A DNA stretch of 28,435 nt, taken from contig CABPZE010000025.1 of the NCBI GenBank assembly GCA_902461815.1, positions 1-28,435 on the forward strand, given 5' to 3'. Below are positions 15,278 to 23,539 of this stretch, one piece after another. This DNA is from CAG-390 sp003523225 (GTDB lineage: Bacteria; Bacillota; Clostridia; Oscillospirales; CAG-272). The position numbers were made by a program, and so were the translations under genes. The notes below the pieces were generated by a model. The model saw nothing but the letters and a program-made list of their open reading frames with translations, ran no database searches and was not told the DNA's origin. How positions within the stretch are numbered: the stretch's first letter is position 1; every line of letters starts with the position of its first letter.

Positions 15278-15808
15278 TCAGTCTACCGGAAGCTCATACG
15301 CCACACGGCATTCTCCGGTCTTAAGATAAACCACGCCGCAACGGGTAAATCCGGTACGCTCAAGCATACGTATCATTGGATAGTTACCGTGGTGAGTGTC
15401 TATTCTGATGCTTCCGATACCGCGCTCCGCGCAATAGCCTTTAAGGAAATCAATGATAGCATCACTGACTCCCTTCCCGCGGTAAGCCTTAGCAACTGCA
15501 AACCTATGCAAAGCTATGTATGTGCCGTCAGTCAGCCACGAACCGTCAAATATCTTTTCATAAGCCGGATCTCCCGCGTCGAATGCAGCAAATGTACCCG
15601 CACATGCTCCGCCTGCCGCCATGTCGCGGGCGATAAAGGATATACCCGCGTCAATATCGGTAAGCGCCACGTCGCGGTTGGGATATCCGTACTGCCACTG
15701 GTCGATACCCAGCCTGCCTATACTCTCCCGCGCCTCCTCGATGACGGTCATTATTTCGTCAGTGTCGCGTCTTACTGCCTTGCAGATCTTAATATCAATG
15801 TTTTCCAT
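15278..15808 (-). CDS. GNAT-family N-acetyltransferase
   Basis: 176 aa from ATG 15808, which shares its A with the TAA of the upstream gene; GGGAG lies 7 bases upstream. The frame is open 21 bases further, but that start lies inside the preceding gene. GNAT features: an N-terminal IDIKICKAVRRDTDEIMTVI strand-helix, LHRFAVAKAYRGKGVSDAIIDFLKGY with the acetyl-CoA pyrophosphate loop RGKGVS, and the GNYPMIRMLERTGF motif. It probably acetylates a small molecule or protein amine; the substrate is unknown. It is the last gene of a four-gene overlapping unit. Confidence 0.9.
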   Translation of the reverse strand: MENIDIKICKAVRRDTDEIMTVIEEARESIGRLGIDQWQYGYPNRDVALTDIDAGISFIARDMAAGGACAGTFAAFDAGDPAYEKIFDGSWLTDGTYIALHRFAVAKAYRGKGVSDAIIDFLKGYCAERGIGSIRIDTHHGNYPMIRMLERTGFTRCGVVYLKTGECRVAYELPVD

Positions 15809-16179
15809 TATGAATCTCCCTTGCCGCATACCGAGCAGACTCTTTCCTTACCCGCCGCTTCGGCATCCGATATATTTCCAGATTTAATATTGGTTGATTT
15901 TCTTAGAGAGGAACACTCAGGGCTTATGTGCCACACCTTTCCGGAATCAGTCCAGAACACCAGTGCCTCACCGCTCTCGTCGGTAGATGCCGTGTATTTT
16001 TCCGTAACAGCCGCTTCCCTTTCGGAAATCGCCGCTATTATCGACTCTACCCCCTCGGGAGTCAGGGGCTCTCCGGCGTCAAAACCGGATACCCTTCTCG
16101 AATATGATGAGCATGAACACATTACCGCCAAGATCAAAAAGCACAATACAAACACAGTAAAATATTCTGTTCGCTTCAT
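15808..16179 (-). CDS. Small lipoprotein with C-terminal Cys/His (zinc-binding-like) motif
   Basis: About 123 aa from ATG 16179; a GTG at 16191, directly after the preceding stop, is an alternative. The N-terminal signal is YFTVFVLCFLILAVMCSCSS, lipoprotein-like, with Cys preceded by Ser. A middle alpha-helical part follows. The C-terminus reads VWHISPECSSL ... EAAGKERVCSVCG: His, Cys and a CxxC, a spacing resembling the small zinc-binding tails seen in some nuclease/Ada-like and surface proteins (pattern 'YHxxxCxxL...AxxxGxxxCxxC'). Function unknown. Its stop overlaps the GNAT start. Confidence 0.7.
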   Translation of the reverse strand: MKRTEYFTVFVLCFLILAVMCSCSSYSRRVSGFDAGEPLTPEGVESIIAAISEREAAVTEKYTASTDESGEALVFWTDSGKVWHISPECSSLRKSTNIKSGNISDAEAAGKERVCSVCGKGDS

Positions 16180-16191
16180 ACTCTTAACCAC

Positions 16192-17076
16192 TCAGCGCAA
16201 AAGCTTTTCAAGCAGCCCCAGCTTATCGCTTGAATATTCATACGCACCGCGATAGTCCGACATCGCACTGCAGCACCGCTCAAGATCGGAGAATATAAAA
16301 TACATCACAGGTGCTTCAACCTCTGTCTCGCCGGTCAGGAGCGCCTTCAGCTCGGAATAAGCCTCCTGGTAGTTTCGCTTTGCTATTGCAACACGGGCGC
16401 GGATATGCGCCGCATACTGCTTCTCTGCCGATGTAATGCGCTCCAGATAGAGCCTTACCGCCGCATCCCCGTTATCGCCGCCAAGCGCGTTCAGCACCGA
16501 ATAATACCGGCAAAACGGCTCAATGAGTGCCTCCGGAGGAACGGCTACTGTTTCGCCGCCGAAATCCGAGTATATTGAAGGCGAGATATCATGCATATAG
16601 GCAAGATAAACCGAAGACGCCTCACATATTCCGGTCAGCGGGTACATCGACTCAGCTCTGTGAGCCGCCGCCTCATCGAACAGCGCCACGGCTTCATTGA
16701 GCCTTCCCTCACCGAACTTCTCCTTCGCCAAGTTAAATGAACATATGCAGATTATACTGCTTATCTCGTCGTCAGTACCGCCAAGCGACATACATATATC
16801 ACGGCATATCTTGTAATCCCCGGCGGTATAGGCGCGCTTGATGTTCGGAATGGCATTCATTTTTTTGTAGTAGAACTCATTTCCGTCCTCGGCGAGCAGG
16901 AAACCCGCAGGAACACCGAGCCTTGATGCAAGATATACTATTGTCGAAACCGACGGGAGCGCCGAGCCGTTTTCAATGCGGGAAAGCATATTTCTGGTTA
17001 TCTGTTTGCCCGCAAGCTCGGTCTGCGTCATCATTTTCGCGTTGCGCAGCGCGCGTATTCTTTCTCCTATATTCAT
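16192..17076 (-). CDS. XRE-family transcriptional regulator with TPR-like C-terminus
   Basis: 294 aa. Residues 1-60 are a Cro/C1-type helix-turn-helix (IGERIRALRNAKMMTQTELAGK..TRNMLSRIENGSALPSVSTIVYLASRLGVP). The remainder is helical with repeat-like segments (AGDYKICRDICMSLG, EGRLNEAVALFDEAAAH, KRNYQEAYSELKALL, MSDYRGAYEYSSDKLGLL) resembling tetratricopeptide repeats, as in RRNPP-like regulators. Such proteins often sense peptides, but no small peptide gene is evident here. ATG 17076 overlaps the stop of the DivIVA-like gene. The target genes are unknown. Confidence 0.85.
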   Translation of the reverse strand: MNIGERIRALRNAKMMTQTELAGKQITRNMLSRIENGSALPSVSTIVYLASRLGVPAGFLLAEDGNEFYYKKMNAIPNIKRAYTAGDYKICRDICMSLGGTDDEISSIICICSFNLAKEKFGEGRLNEAVALFDEAAAHRAESMYPLTGICEASSVYLAYMHDISPSIYSDFGGETVAVPPEALIEPFCRYYSVLNALGGDNGDAAVRLYLERITSAEKQYAAHIRARVAIAKRNYQEAYSELKALLTGETEVEAPVMYFIFSDLERCCSAMSDYRGAYEYSSDKLGLLEKLLR

Positions 17077-18113
17077 TTTCTGCGTCCGAATCTGAATATT
17101 CCGTTATTTTGCGTCCGACGGCTTGCCGCGCTTCGGTCATGGCGTTCTGCTGTTTTGGCGACAGACCGCTCAGCTGCGGCGACAGGCTTCTTTTCCTCCG
17201 ATTTCTTTTCCGCGACGATTGGCTGTCCGGCAGCGGCTGACGGCACAGGAGCAGATTTGCTTTCAGCTTCGGCAATACGCGACTTTGCCTCGTCCAGTCT
17301 CTTTTCGATCATTTCCTCAAGCTCCGAACGCATACTGTCAACACGCGCCACAGCATCGCGGTTCTTGTCGCTCAGCTGCTCACCTAATTTACCGACGCCC
17401 TCCTCAGCAGTGCGCATACAAGCCAAGATCTCCTCCATCGCTTCGGCAGCAGTGCGGTGTATCATGGCATATATCTCTGCAAGCTCTCCGCTCACCTGCT
17501 TTTTGGTCTCCTCAAGCGCCTCAGCGTTGTCCCGCTGAGCATCGCGACGTATGCTTGCCGCCTCGGTGCGTGCCGACTGAATGACATTCTCCGCCTCAGC
17601 CTCAATGCCCGCCTGAGGCAGTGTAAGCCGCTTGGCTTCAAGCTCATCGTAGGCTGCCGCGCGGCGGCGCAGCTCTGCAAGCTCATCGGCATCCGGCAAC
17701 GCCGCTTCCGCCGAGGTACAGCAGTCACGCAGTCTTTTAACCTCATCGTTCTGACGCTTTATGCACGCTTCGGCGTCCATGAGCTTCTTTTTCAGCTCCT
17801 CGCTTTTCTGGCGTGCCGCCGCCGTATCATTGCGCGCACTCGCAAGTGCCAGTGAGGAGCTGGCTTTTGTCTCGGTGAGCTTTTTTTCCGAGTCAATTGC
17901 CTCCTGCTTGGTTCTGAGGTTTTCCTCCTCCAGTCCGGATATTTTCATTTCATACACGCTTTTGCTTGTTTCAAGCTCCGCTTCAAGCTCGGCAATACGT
18001 CTTTCGGCTTGTGCAAGCTCCTCTGCGTGGCGTGCATCCGTACTTGCTATATATTCGTTTACATCCTTTTTATTGTAGCCATTTACAGAGCTACGGAACA
18101 GTACTTTTCTCAT
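17073..18113 (-). CDS. DivIVA-like coiled-coil protein
   Basis: 346 aa from ATG 18113 (AAGGA about 8 bases upstream); the frame is open to 18176, but the promoter lies within that extension. The N-terminus, MRKVLFRSSVNGYNKKDVNEYIAS, matches the DivIVA/GpsB membrane-curvature domain (FRSSxxGYxxxDVxxYI). About 200 residues of heptad-rich coiled coil follow, then an Ala/Glu/Lys-rich tail ending in a basic segment (GIFRFGRRK). DivIVA-family proteins localise to division sites and poles. It is the first gene of a unit with an XRE regulator, lipoprotein and GNAT enzyme, a combination whose logic is not obvious. Confidence 0.8.
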   Translation of the reverse strand: MRKVLFRSSVNGYNKKDVNEYIASTDARHAEELAQAERRIAELEAELETSKSVYEMKISGLEEENLRTKQEAIDSEKKLTETKASSSLALASARNDTAAARQKSEELKKKLMDAEACIKRQNDEVKRLRDCCTSAEAALPDADELAELRRRAAAYDELEAKRLTLPQAGIEAEAENVIQSARTEAASIRRDAQRDNAEALEETKKQVSGELAEIYAMIHRTAAEAMEEILACMRTAEEGVGKLGEQLSDKNRDAVARVDSMRSELEEMIEKRLDEAKSRIAEAESKSAPVPSAAAGQPIVAEKKSEEKKPVAAAERSVAKTAERHDRSAASRRTQNNGIFRFGRRK

Positions 18114-18166
18114 ACCCGGTATCCTTCCCGATATATAATAATGGATTCCACACTTTCTCTTTTTAC

Positions 18167-18195
18167 ATTCTACCACAAAACAGCGACTGAATCAA
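18167..18195 (-). promoter_or_regulatory. Promoter for the DivIVA-like/XRE/lipoprotein/GNAT unit
   Basis: TTGATT (18190-18195), 17-base spacer, TAGAAT (18167-18172) on the minus strand, about 55 bp before the DivIVA-like start. Confidence 0.7.
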
Positions 18196-18306
18196 TTATT
18201 TTTTTCATTTTTGAACGAAAAAATAGCAAGAAATCTTTTTTTGCGATACCGTATGATCATCTTCTGACTTTTTTACATTAAAACACGTCTTTTTCGGATA
18301 CGGCTA

Positions 18307-18335
18307 TTTACCCGGAGACAATTTTGTTGTATAAT
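18307..18335 (+). promoter_or_regulatory. Promoter for xpt
   Basis: TTTACC (18307-18312), 17-base spacer, TATAAT (18330-18335). Only about 45 nt of leader follow, too short for a purine riboswitch. Confidence 0.65.
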
Positions 18336-18386
18336 TATATTATATCATCAGTCTGATTATTTATTGAACCTTCCGGAGGTATTCGC

Positions 18387-18962
18387 ATGGAAATGCTGAA
18401 GCAAATGATAAAAGAACGCGGGGAGCTGCGTCCCGGCGGAGTAGTGGTGGTTTCGGGCTTTCTGAACCACCGTATGAACACAGAGCTTATCGACGAGATC
18501 GGGCGTGAATTCTACCGTATCTTCGCCGACGAAAAGCCAACGCTTATTCTTACGGTGGAGGCGTCGGGTATCGGCATCGCCTGCCTTACTGCACGGTACT
18601 TCGGAGTTGACGTTCTGTTTGCAAAAAAATCGCAGTCGAAAAATCTCGCCGGAGATACATATTCCTCCCTCGTGCGCTCGTTTACCCGTGGCACGGTATT
18701 TGATGTGCGCGTGGACAAAAATTATATTTCCGCCAATGACCGCGTACTGCTGATCGATGATTTTCTTGCTGACGGAGAAGCGCTGAAGGGGCTTATCGAC
18801 ATTACAAACCAAGCCGGAGCAACGGTAGTCGGAGCGGGGATCTGCATTGAAAAAGCCTTCCAGCCCGGCGGCGACCGCATAAGGAAAATGAATATCAACC
18901 TTCACTCACTTGTTCGCATAGGTCTTGACGCCAACGGTGATATGATAATACTTGACCAATGA
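18387..18962 (+). CDS. xpt: Xanthine phosphoribosyltransferase
   Basis: 191-aa purine salvage enzyme converting xanthine and PRPP to XMP. It matches Bacillus Xpt along its length: MEMLKQMIKERGELRPGG, VSGFLNHRMNTELIDEIG, VEASGIGIACLTA, VLFAKKSQSKNL, the PRPP-binding motif VLLIDDFLADGEALKGL and IEKAFQPGGDRI. ATG 18387 has GGAGG 7 bases upstream. In Bacillus xpt is riboswitch-controlled and paired with pbuX; here there is neither, and it overlaps a TraX-like gene (ATGA). Confidence 0.95.
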   Translation: MEMLKQMIKERGELRPGGVVVVSGFLNHRMNTELIDEIGREFYRIFADEKPTLILTVEASGIGIACLTARYFGVDVLFAKKSQSKNLAGDTYSSLVRSFTRGTVFDVRVDKNYISANDRVLLIDDFLADGEALKGLIDITNQAGATVVGAGICIEKAFQPGGDRIRKMNINLHSLVRIGLDANGDMIILDQ

Positions 18963-19747
18963 GCGCTCTGATACTGAAGTGCATTGCCTGCCTTACAATG
19001 CTGATGGATCACATCGGCTACCACACCGGGATCGACTGGCTGCGTATGGTCGGGCGAATTGCACTGCCGATCTTTGTTTATCTGACCGCCTCCGGATACC
19101 GTAAGACAAGCGACCCGTTCCGGTATATTCTGCGGCTTCTGGCTTTCGCACTCATCTCCGAGCCTATATATGACTACTGCTTTTTCAGCACACGTTACAA
19201 CGGCGCGCAGAATATAATGTTTACATTGGCTTTGGGGCTGATGGCAATAATGTTTGTTGACAAACTGCGCGGAAAAAAGTATGCTTTTTTGCTTATCCCC
19301 ATTCCGGTTGGCTTTATTATGTATCTTGCCGATCTCATGCACGCCGACTACGGTATGTACGGCGTGTTGCTTGCAGTGCTGTTTTATCTGTTCGACCCGA
19401 TAAGCGAAGAAGCACGCGGGCGAAAGCCGTTCTTTATCGCAATGACGGTAATCGCGGGAATACTGTTTGCCGGCAGATTTATACTGCTTGACTATTCAAC
19501 GCAGGCGCTGAAAGCTCTCGGAGAGTCAGCTTCAATATCTTTTCTTTCCGGCATAAAACTCAAACCCGTAAGCAGTTGGGGAAAAACTCAGCTTTGGGCA
19601 ATAGCAGCGCTGCCGTTTATTCTTCTTTATAACGGAGAGCGCGGCGTAAATATCAAAAGCCCGGTCCTGCGCAAGCTGTATCAGTATTCATTTTATCTTT
19701 TCTATCCCCTGCACCTGCTGATCATTGCACTTATCGTGAGACACTGA
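18959..19747 (+). CDS. TraX-family multispan membrane protein
   Basis: 262 aa, almost entirely hydrophobic with about seven or eight helices. The start LKCIACLTMLMDHIGYHTG and GRIALPIFVYLTASGYRKTSD are the TraX signature (MDHIG...GRIAFPIFAFL). TraX acetylates F pilin on plasmids, but chromosomal TraX-like proteins in Clostridia are thought to be acyltransferase-like enzymes of unknown substrate. ATG 18959 overlaps the xpt stop and a strong terminator follows at 19771-19821, so it is co-expressed with xpt. Nothing else in the window suggests conjugation for this locus. Confidence 0.85.
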   Translation: MSALILKCIACLTMLMDHIGYHTGIDWLRMVGRIALPIFVYLTASGYRKTSDPFRYILRLLAFALISEPIYDYCFFSTRYNGAQNIMFTLALGLMAIMFVDKLRGKKYAFLLIPIPVGFIMYLADLMHADYGMYGVLLAVLFYLFDPISEEARGRKPFFIAMTVIAGILFAGRFILLDYSTQALKALGESASISFLSGIKLKPVSSWGKTQLWAIAALPFILLYNGERGVNIKSPVLRKLYQYSFYLFYPLHLLIIALIVRH

Positions 19748-19770
19748 AAAATCTTTCATATCTTTTTGTG

Positions 19771-19821
19771 CATAAACCTCACCCCCGCGGCGGTAATACC
19801 GCTGCGGGGGTGAGGTTTATG
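19771..19821. terminator. Strong bidirectional terminator between TraX-like and hydA genes
   Basis: Nearly perfect GC-rich hairpin: CATAAACCTCACCCCCGC and its complement GCGGGGGTGAGGTTTATG, with inner GCGG/CCGC and loop TAATA, flanked by T-rich sequence on both sides. It sits between convergent genes. Confidence 0.9.
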
Positions 19822-19847
19822 TTTATTGTTATCTGGTATCTGCTATA

Positions 19848-21602
19848 TTACAGTCCGCGCTTTACGTAGGAGGTATGCAGCACCTCATGAGCCTTGTGGC
19901 TGTTGGGTGCGCCAAAATACTCGTCATAAAGCTTCATGACCGCCGCGTTCTTCTGAGACTCACGGATGTCGCATTCCTTGTCGTCGTTATAGAGGACCGC
20001 AGCACGCAGAGCGCGCAGATCCACGGTATTTCTTACCGACGCGGGCTGATACGGCTGTCCGCCGCCGTTTACGCATCCGCCGGGACACGCCATGATCTCG
20101 ATGAACTGAACATCCAGCTTGCCCGCCTTGACGTCGTCAAGCAGTGCCTTGGCGTTCTTGGTTCCGGAAGCAACAGCAACGTTCACAGTTGTCTCACCGA
20201 CCTTGTATGAGGCGGTGCGATAGCCGATATCATTGCCGTTGCGTCTGACCTCAGGGGTCTCAAGAGGTTTCTCGAGCGGCTTGCCGAGGATGATCTCAAC
20301 GGCATAGCGCAAAGCAGCTTCCATAACGCCTCCGGTAGCTCCGAAGATAGCACCGGCACCAGAACCGACGTCAAAGGGCTGGTCAAACGCCTCGTCCTCA
20401 AGCTCGCGGAACTTTATTCCCGCCTTGTCGATCATTCTGCCGACCTCGCGCGTGGTTATCGCTACATCGACATCAGGATATCCGGACGCCGCCTGATTGG
20501 GTCTGCCGACCTCAAACTTCTTAGCCGTGCAGGGTATGGCGGAAACAAAGAATATATCCTTGGGATCATAGCCCATCTTCTCGGCAAAGTAGGTCTTCAT
20601 GACAGCACCGAACATCTGCTGAGGAGATTTGCAGGTGGAAAGATTATCAATAAATTCAGGATAGTAATGCTCGCAGTATTTGATCCATCCGGGTGAGCAG
20701 GAGGTGATCATAGGCAGCGTGCCACCGTTCTTAATACGACCGATAAGCTCATTTGCCTCCTCGATTATTGTGAGGTCGGCGGTAAGATTCATGTCGTAAA
20801 CGCCCTCAAAGCCGAGAGCCTTGAGTGCGGCAACCATCTTGCCCTCACAGTCTGTACCCGGCTCGTAGCCGAAGCACTCGCCTATCTGAGCGCGAACGGA
20901 AGGAGCGGTGCAGATAAATACGTGCTTTTCGGGATCGGCAAGAGCGTCGCGCACCTTGTCGGTATCGTCTCTCTCGTACAGTGCGCCGACAGGGCACGCA
21001 ACTATGCACTGACCGCAATTTACGCAGGATGTCTCGGCAAGCGGCTTTTCAAACGCGCAGGCGATGTGGGTATCAAATCCGCGGTCGTTAGCACCGATCA
21101 CGCCGATTCCCTGCATAGCAGAACATGCAGCAACGCAGCGGCGGCAAAGAATGCACTTGTTATTGTCTCTGATTATAGGAGAGGCGTCGTCTATTTCGTA
21201 GTGGTTGACAGCGCCGCCGAAACGGTTTTCGTCAACTCCGTACTCGTTGCACAGCTTCTGAAGCTCGCAGGTGGTGGAACGCACGCAGGAGAGGCAGTGC
21301 TTTTCATGGTTTGAAAGCACCAGCTCAAGGTTGGTCTTTCTCGCATTGAAAACGGCAGGAGAATTTGTGCGTATTGCCATGCCCTCGCTTACGGGGTATA
21401 CGCAGGATGCGACCATGCGGTAAGGCTTCTGATTCTCGGAAACCTCAACAAGGCAAATACGGCAAGCGCCTATCTGATTTATGTCCTTGAGGTAGCAGAG
21501 CGTGGGAATGTCGATATGGGCGGCTCTTGCCGCTTCAAGAACGGTACAGCCCTTATCTACGGCATAATCTCTGCCGTTGATCTTTACATTAACTTTTTCC
21601 AT
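19848..21602 (-). CDS. hydA: [FeFe] hydrogenase catalytic subunit HydA (trimeric, NAD-linked)
   Basis: 584 aa. Domains: 2Fe-2S ferredoxin-like (Cys36, 47, 50, 67); His-ligated 4Fe-4S (His99, Cys103, 106, 112); two 4Fe-4S clusters (Cys150, 153, 156, 160 and Cys193, 196, 199, 203); H-cluster domain with L1 TSCSPGW (301-306), L2 IPCTAKKFE (Cys358) and L3 EIMACPGGCVNGGGQP (Cys506, Cys510); and a C-terminal small-subunit segment. It reduces protons or oxidises H2, working with HydB and HydC, probably by electron bifurcation between NADH and ferredoxin (inferred from the gene set). L1 has Ser303 where well-studied monomeric enzymes have Cys. GGAG lies about 10 bases before ATG 21602. Maturases HydEFG are not in the window. 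Confidence 0.95.
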   Translation of the reverse strand: MEKVNVKINGRDYAVDKGCTVLEAARAAHIDIPTLCYLKDINQIGACRICLVEVSENQKPYRMVASCVYPVSEGMAIRTNSPAVFNARKTNLELVLSNHEKHCLSCVRSTTCELQKLCNEYGVDENRFGGAVNHYEIDDASPIIRDNNKCILCRRCVAACSAMQGIGVIGANDRGFDTHIACAFEKPLAETSCVNCGQCIVACPVGALYERDDTDKVRDALADPEKHVFICTAPSVRAQIGECFGYEPGTDCEGKMVAALKALGFEGVYDMNLTADLTIIEEANELIGRIKNGGTLPMITSCSPGWIKYCEHYYPEFIDNLSTCKSPQQMFGAVMKTYFAEKMGYDPKDIFFVSAIPCTAKKFEVGRPNQAASGYPDVDVAITTREVGRMIDKAGIKFRELEDEAFDQPFDVGSGAGAIFGATGGVMEAALRYAVEIILGKPLEKPLETPEVRRNGNDIGYRTASYKVGETTVNVAVASGTKNAKALLDDVKAGKLDVQFIEIMACPGGCVNGGGQPYQPASVRNTVDLRALRAAVLYNDDKECDIRESQKNAAVMKLYDEYFGAPNSHKAHEVLHTSYVKRGL

Positions 21603-21621
21603 TATCTCAATTCTCCTTGAA

Positions 21622-23520
21622 TTATTCCTTGACGATTGCGCCGAACTTGCACTTCTGGATGCAGGCTCCGCACTTGATGCACTTGGCGGGGTCGATCTTA
21701 TGCGGATTTCTCACCGTACCCGAGATAGCGCCTACCGGGCAGGTTCTCGCGCACGCGGTACATCCCTTGCAGTTTTCCTCGACTATGCGATACCGCACCA
21801 GCTTCTTGCATACGCCGGCAGGACATCTCTTCTCCACGATGTGAGCAATATATTCATCCTTGAAATAGCGCAGAGTTGAAAGTACGGGGTTCGGGGCAGT
21901 CTGACCCAGACCGCAGAGCGAATTGCTCTTGATGTACATGGCAAGCTCCTGCATCTTGTCAAGATCCTCAAGCTCACCGTTGCCGGAGATGATCTTATCA
22001 AGCAGCTCAAGCAGACGCTTTGTACCGATACGGCAGGCAGTGCACTTACCGCAGGACTCATCGACGGTAAATTCAAGGAAGAACTTTGCAATATCGACCA
22101 TGCAGTTGTCCTCATCCATAACGATAAGTCCGCCGGAACCCATCATCGAGCCGATAGCGATAAGGTTATCGTAGTCAATAGGGGTGTCAATAAGGTGAGC
22201 GGGAATGCATCCGCCGGAAGGTCCGCCGGTCTGAGCCGCTTTAAACTTCTTTCCGTTGGGGATACCGCCGCCGATGTCCTCTACGACCTCACGCAGTGTA
22301 GTACCCATAGGAACTTCAACAAGACCGGTGTTGGTGATCTTGCCGCCCAGAGCAAATACCTTGGTTCCCTTGGACTTCTCGGTTCCCATGGTGGCGAACC
22401 ACTGAGCGCCGTTGAGTATGATCTGAGGAATATTGGCATATGTCTCAACGTTGTTGAGGATGGTAGGCTGTGCGAAAAGCCCCTTTACAGCCGGGAACGG
22501 AGGACGGGGACGCGGCTCGCCTCTCTTACCCTCGATAGAGGTCATAAGAGCAGTCTCCTCGCCGCATACGAAAGCGCCTGCACCGAAGCGGAGAGAAATA
22601 TCGAAATCAAAGCCTGTTCCGAAGATATTCTTGCCGAGCAGTCCGGCACTGCGTGCCTGATCGATGGCTATCTGAAGTCTGTGGATAGCGATCGGGTACT
22701 CGGCGCGGACATAAATATAGCCTTCGTCAGCGCCTATGGCGTAGCCGGCGATCGACATAGCCTCAAGCACTGCGTGCGGGTCGCCCTCAAGCACTGAACG
22801 GTCCATAAACGCACCGGGGTCACCCTCGTCGGCGTTGCAGCATACATATTTCTTTACATTTCCGCGGTTACCGGAAGCAAACTTCCACTTAAGACCGGTC
22901 GGGAATCCGGCGCCGCCGCGTCCGCGAAGACCGGAATCAAGCATCGTCTGAATGACCTCATCGGGGGTCATTTCGGTAAGTACCTTTGCGATCGCCTGAT
23001 AACCGTCGCGGGCTATGTAATCCTCGATCCTCTCGGGATTGACAACGCCGCAGTTACGCAGGGCGACTCTGTGCTGCTTTTTGAAGAAACGGGTGTCCTG
23101 AAGTCTCGGTACGAGCTTGTTGTTCTCCGCCTTTTCATGGTACATATACTTTTCAACCGGGGTTCCGCCGATGATATGGGAATCAACGATCTCTTCCAGA
23201 TGGTCGGGCGTAACCATGCTGTAAAAAGTACCTTCGGGATAAACGATCATGATAGGTCCGAGAGCGCACAGACCGAAGCAACCGGTCATTACGACCTCTA
23301 CCTCGTCATCAACTCCGCGGGCTTTGAGAAGCTCGTTGAGCTGCTCCCTGATCTTCGGGCTGCCGGATGAGGTACATCCTGTACCGCCGCAGACGAGTAT
23401 TTCTCTTTTCAGCTTGCCGCCGGTGGCATCTCCGCCGGTGCGGAGTGCCATTTCCTTGAGACAGCTTGCCTTAACGCCGTTAAGGTCTTCAATCGTTTTT
23501 ATAATCTGTTCCATCTTCAT
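21622..23520 (-). CDS. hydB: NuoF-like flavin subunit HydB of bifurcating hydrogenase
   Basis: 632 aa from ATG 23520 (AAAGGA 4 bases upstream; ATG 23514 is possible). Order of domains: thioredoxin-like 2Fe-2S (CGGTGCTSSG and CFGLC); NuoF core with FMN/NADH sites GRGGAGFPTGLKW and NADEGDPGAFMDR; 4Fe-4S site ESCGKCTACRIGTKR; and a C-terminal pair of 4Fe-4S ferredoxin motifs (CKGCTACARTCPVG, CIKCGACIQKCKFG). This four-part layout is that of HydB in trimeric HydABC hydrogenases, where it binds NAD(H) and is the likely bifurcation site. Located 19 bp before hydA and 19 bp after hydC. Confidence 0.95.
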   Translation of the reverse strand: MKMEQIIKTIEDLNGVKASCLKEMALRTGGDATGGKLKREILVCGGTGCTSSGSPKIREQLNELLKARGVDDEVEVVMTGCFGLCALGPIMIVYPEGTFYSMVTPDHLEEIVDSHIIGGTPVEKYMYHEKAENNKLVPRLQDTRFFKKQHRVALRNCGVVNPERIEDYIARDGYQAIAKVLTEMTPDEVIQTMLDSGLRGRGGAGFPTGLKWKFASGNRGNVKKYVCCNADEGDPGAFMDRSVLEGDPHAVLEAMSIAGYAIGADEGYIYVRAEYPIAIHRLQIAIDQARSAGLLGKNIFGTGFDFDISLRFGAGAFVCGEETALMTSIEGKRGEPRPRPPFPAVKGLFAQPTILNNVETYANIPQIILNGAQWFATMGTEKSKGTKVFALGGKITNTGLVEVPMGTTLREVVEDIGGGIPNGKKFKAAQTGGPSGGCIPAHLIDTPIDYDNLIAIGSMMGSGGLIVMDEDNCMVDIAKFFLEFTVDESCGKCTACRIGTKRLLELLDKIISGNGELEDLDKMQELAMYIKSNSLCGLGQTAPNPVLSTLRYFKDEYIAHIVEKRCPAGVCKKLVRYRIVEENCKGCTACARTCPVGAISGTVRNPHKIDPAKCIKCGACIQKCKFGAIVKE

Positions 23521-23539
23521 GTAATCCTTTCGCCCTTGT

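Noticed and set aside
15263..16255. 330-codon plus-strand frame over the GNAT and lipoprotein genes
   Set aside because: Shadow of two well-supported overlapping genes on the other strand; the product looks random.
18196..18386. Possible purine riboswitch upstream of xpt
   Set aside because: The promoter at 18307-18335 leaves only about 45 nt of leader, and the conserved riboswitch loops are absent.
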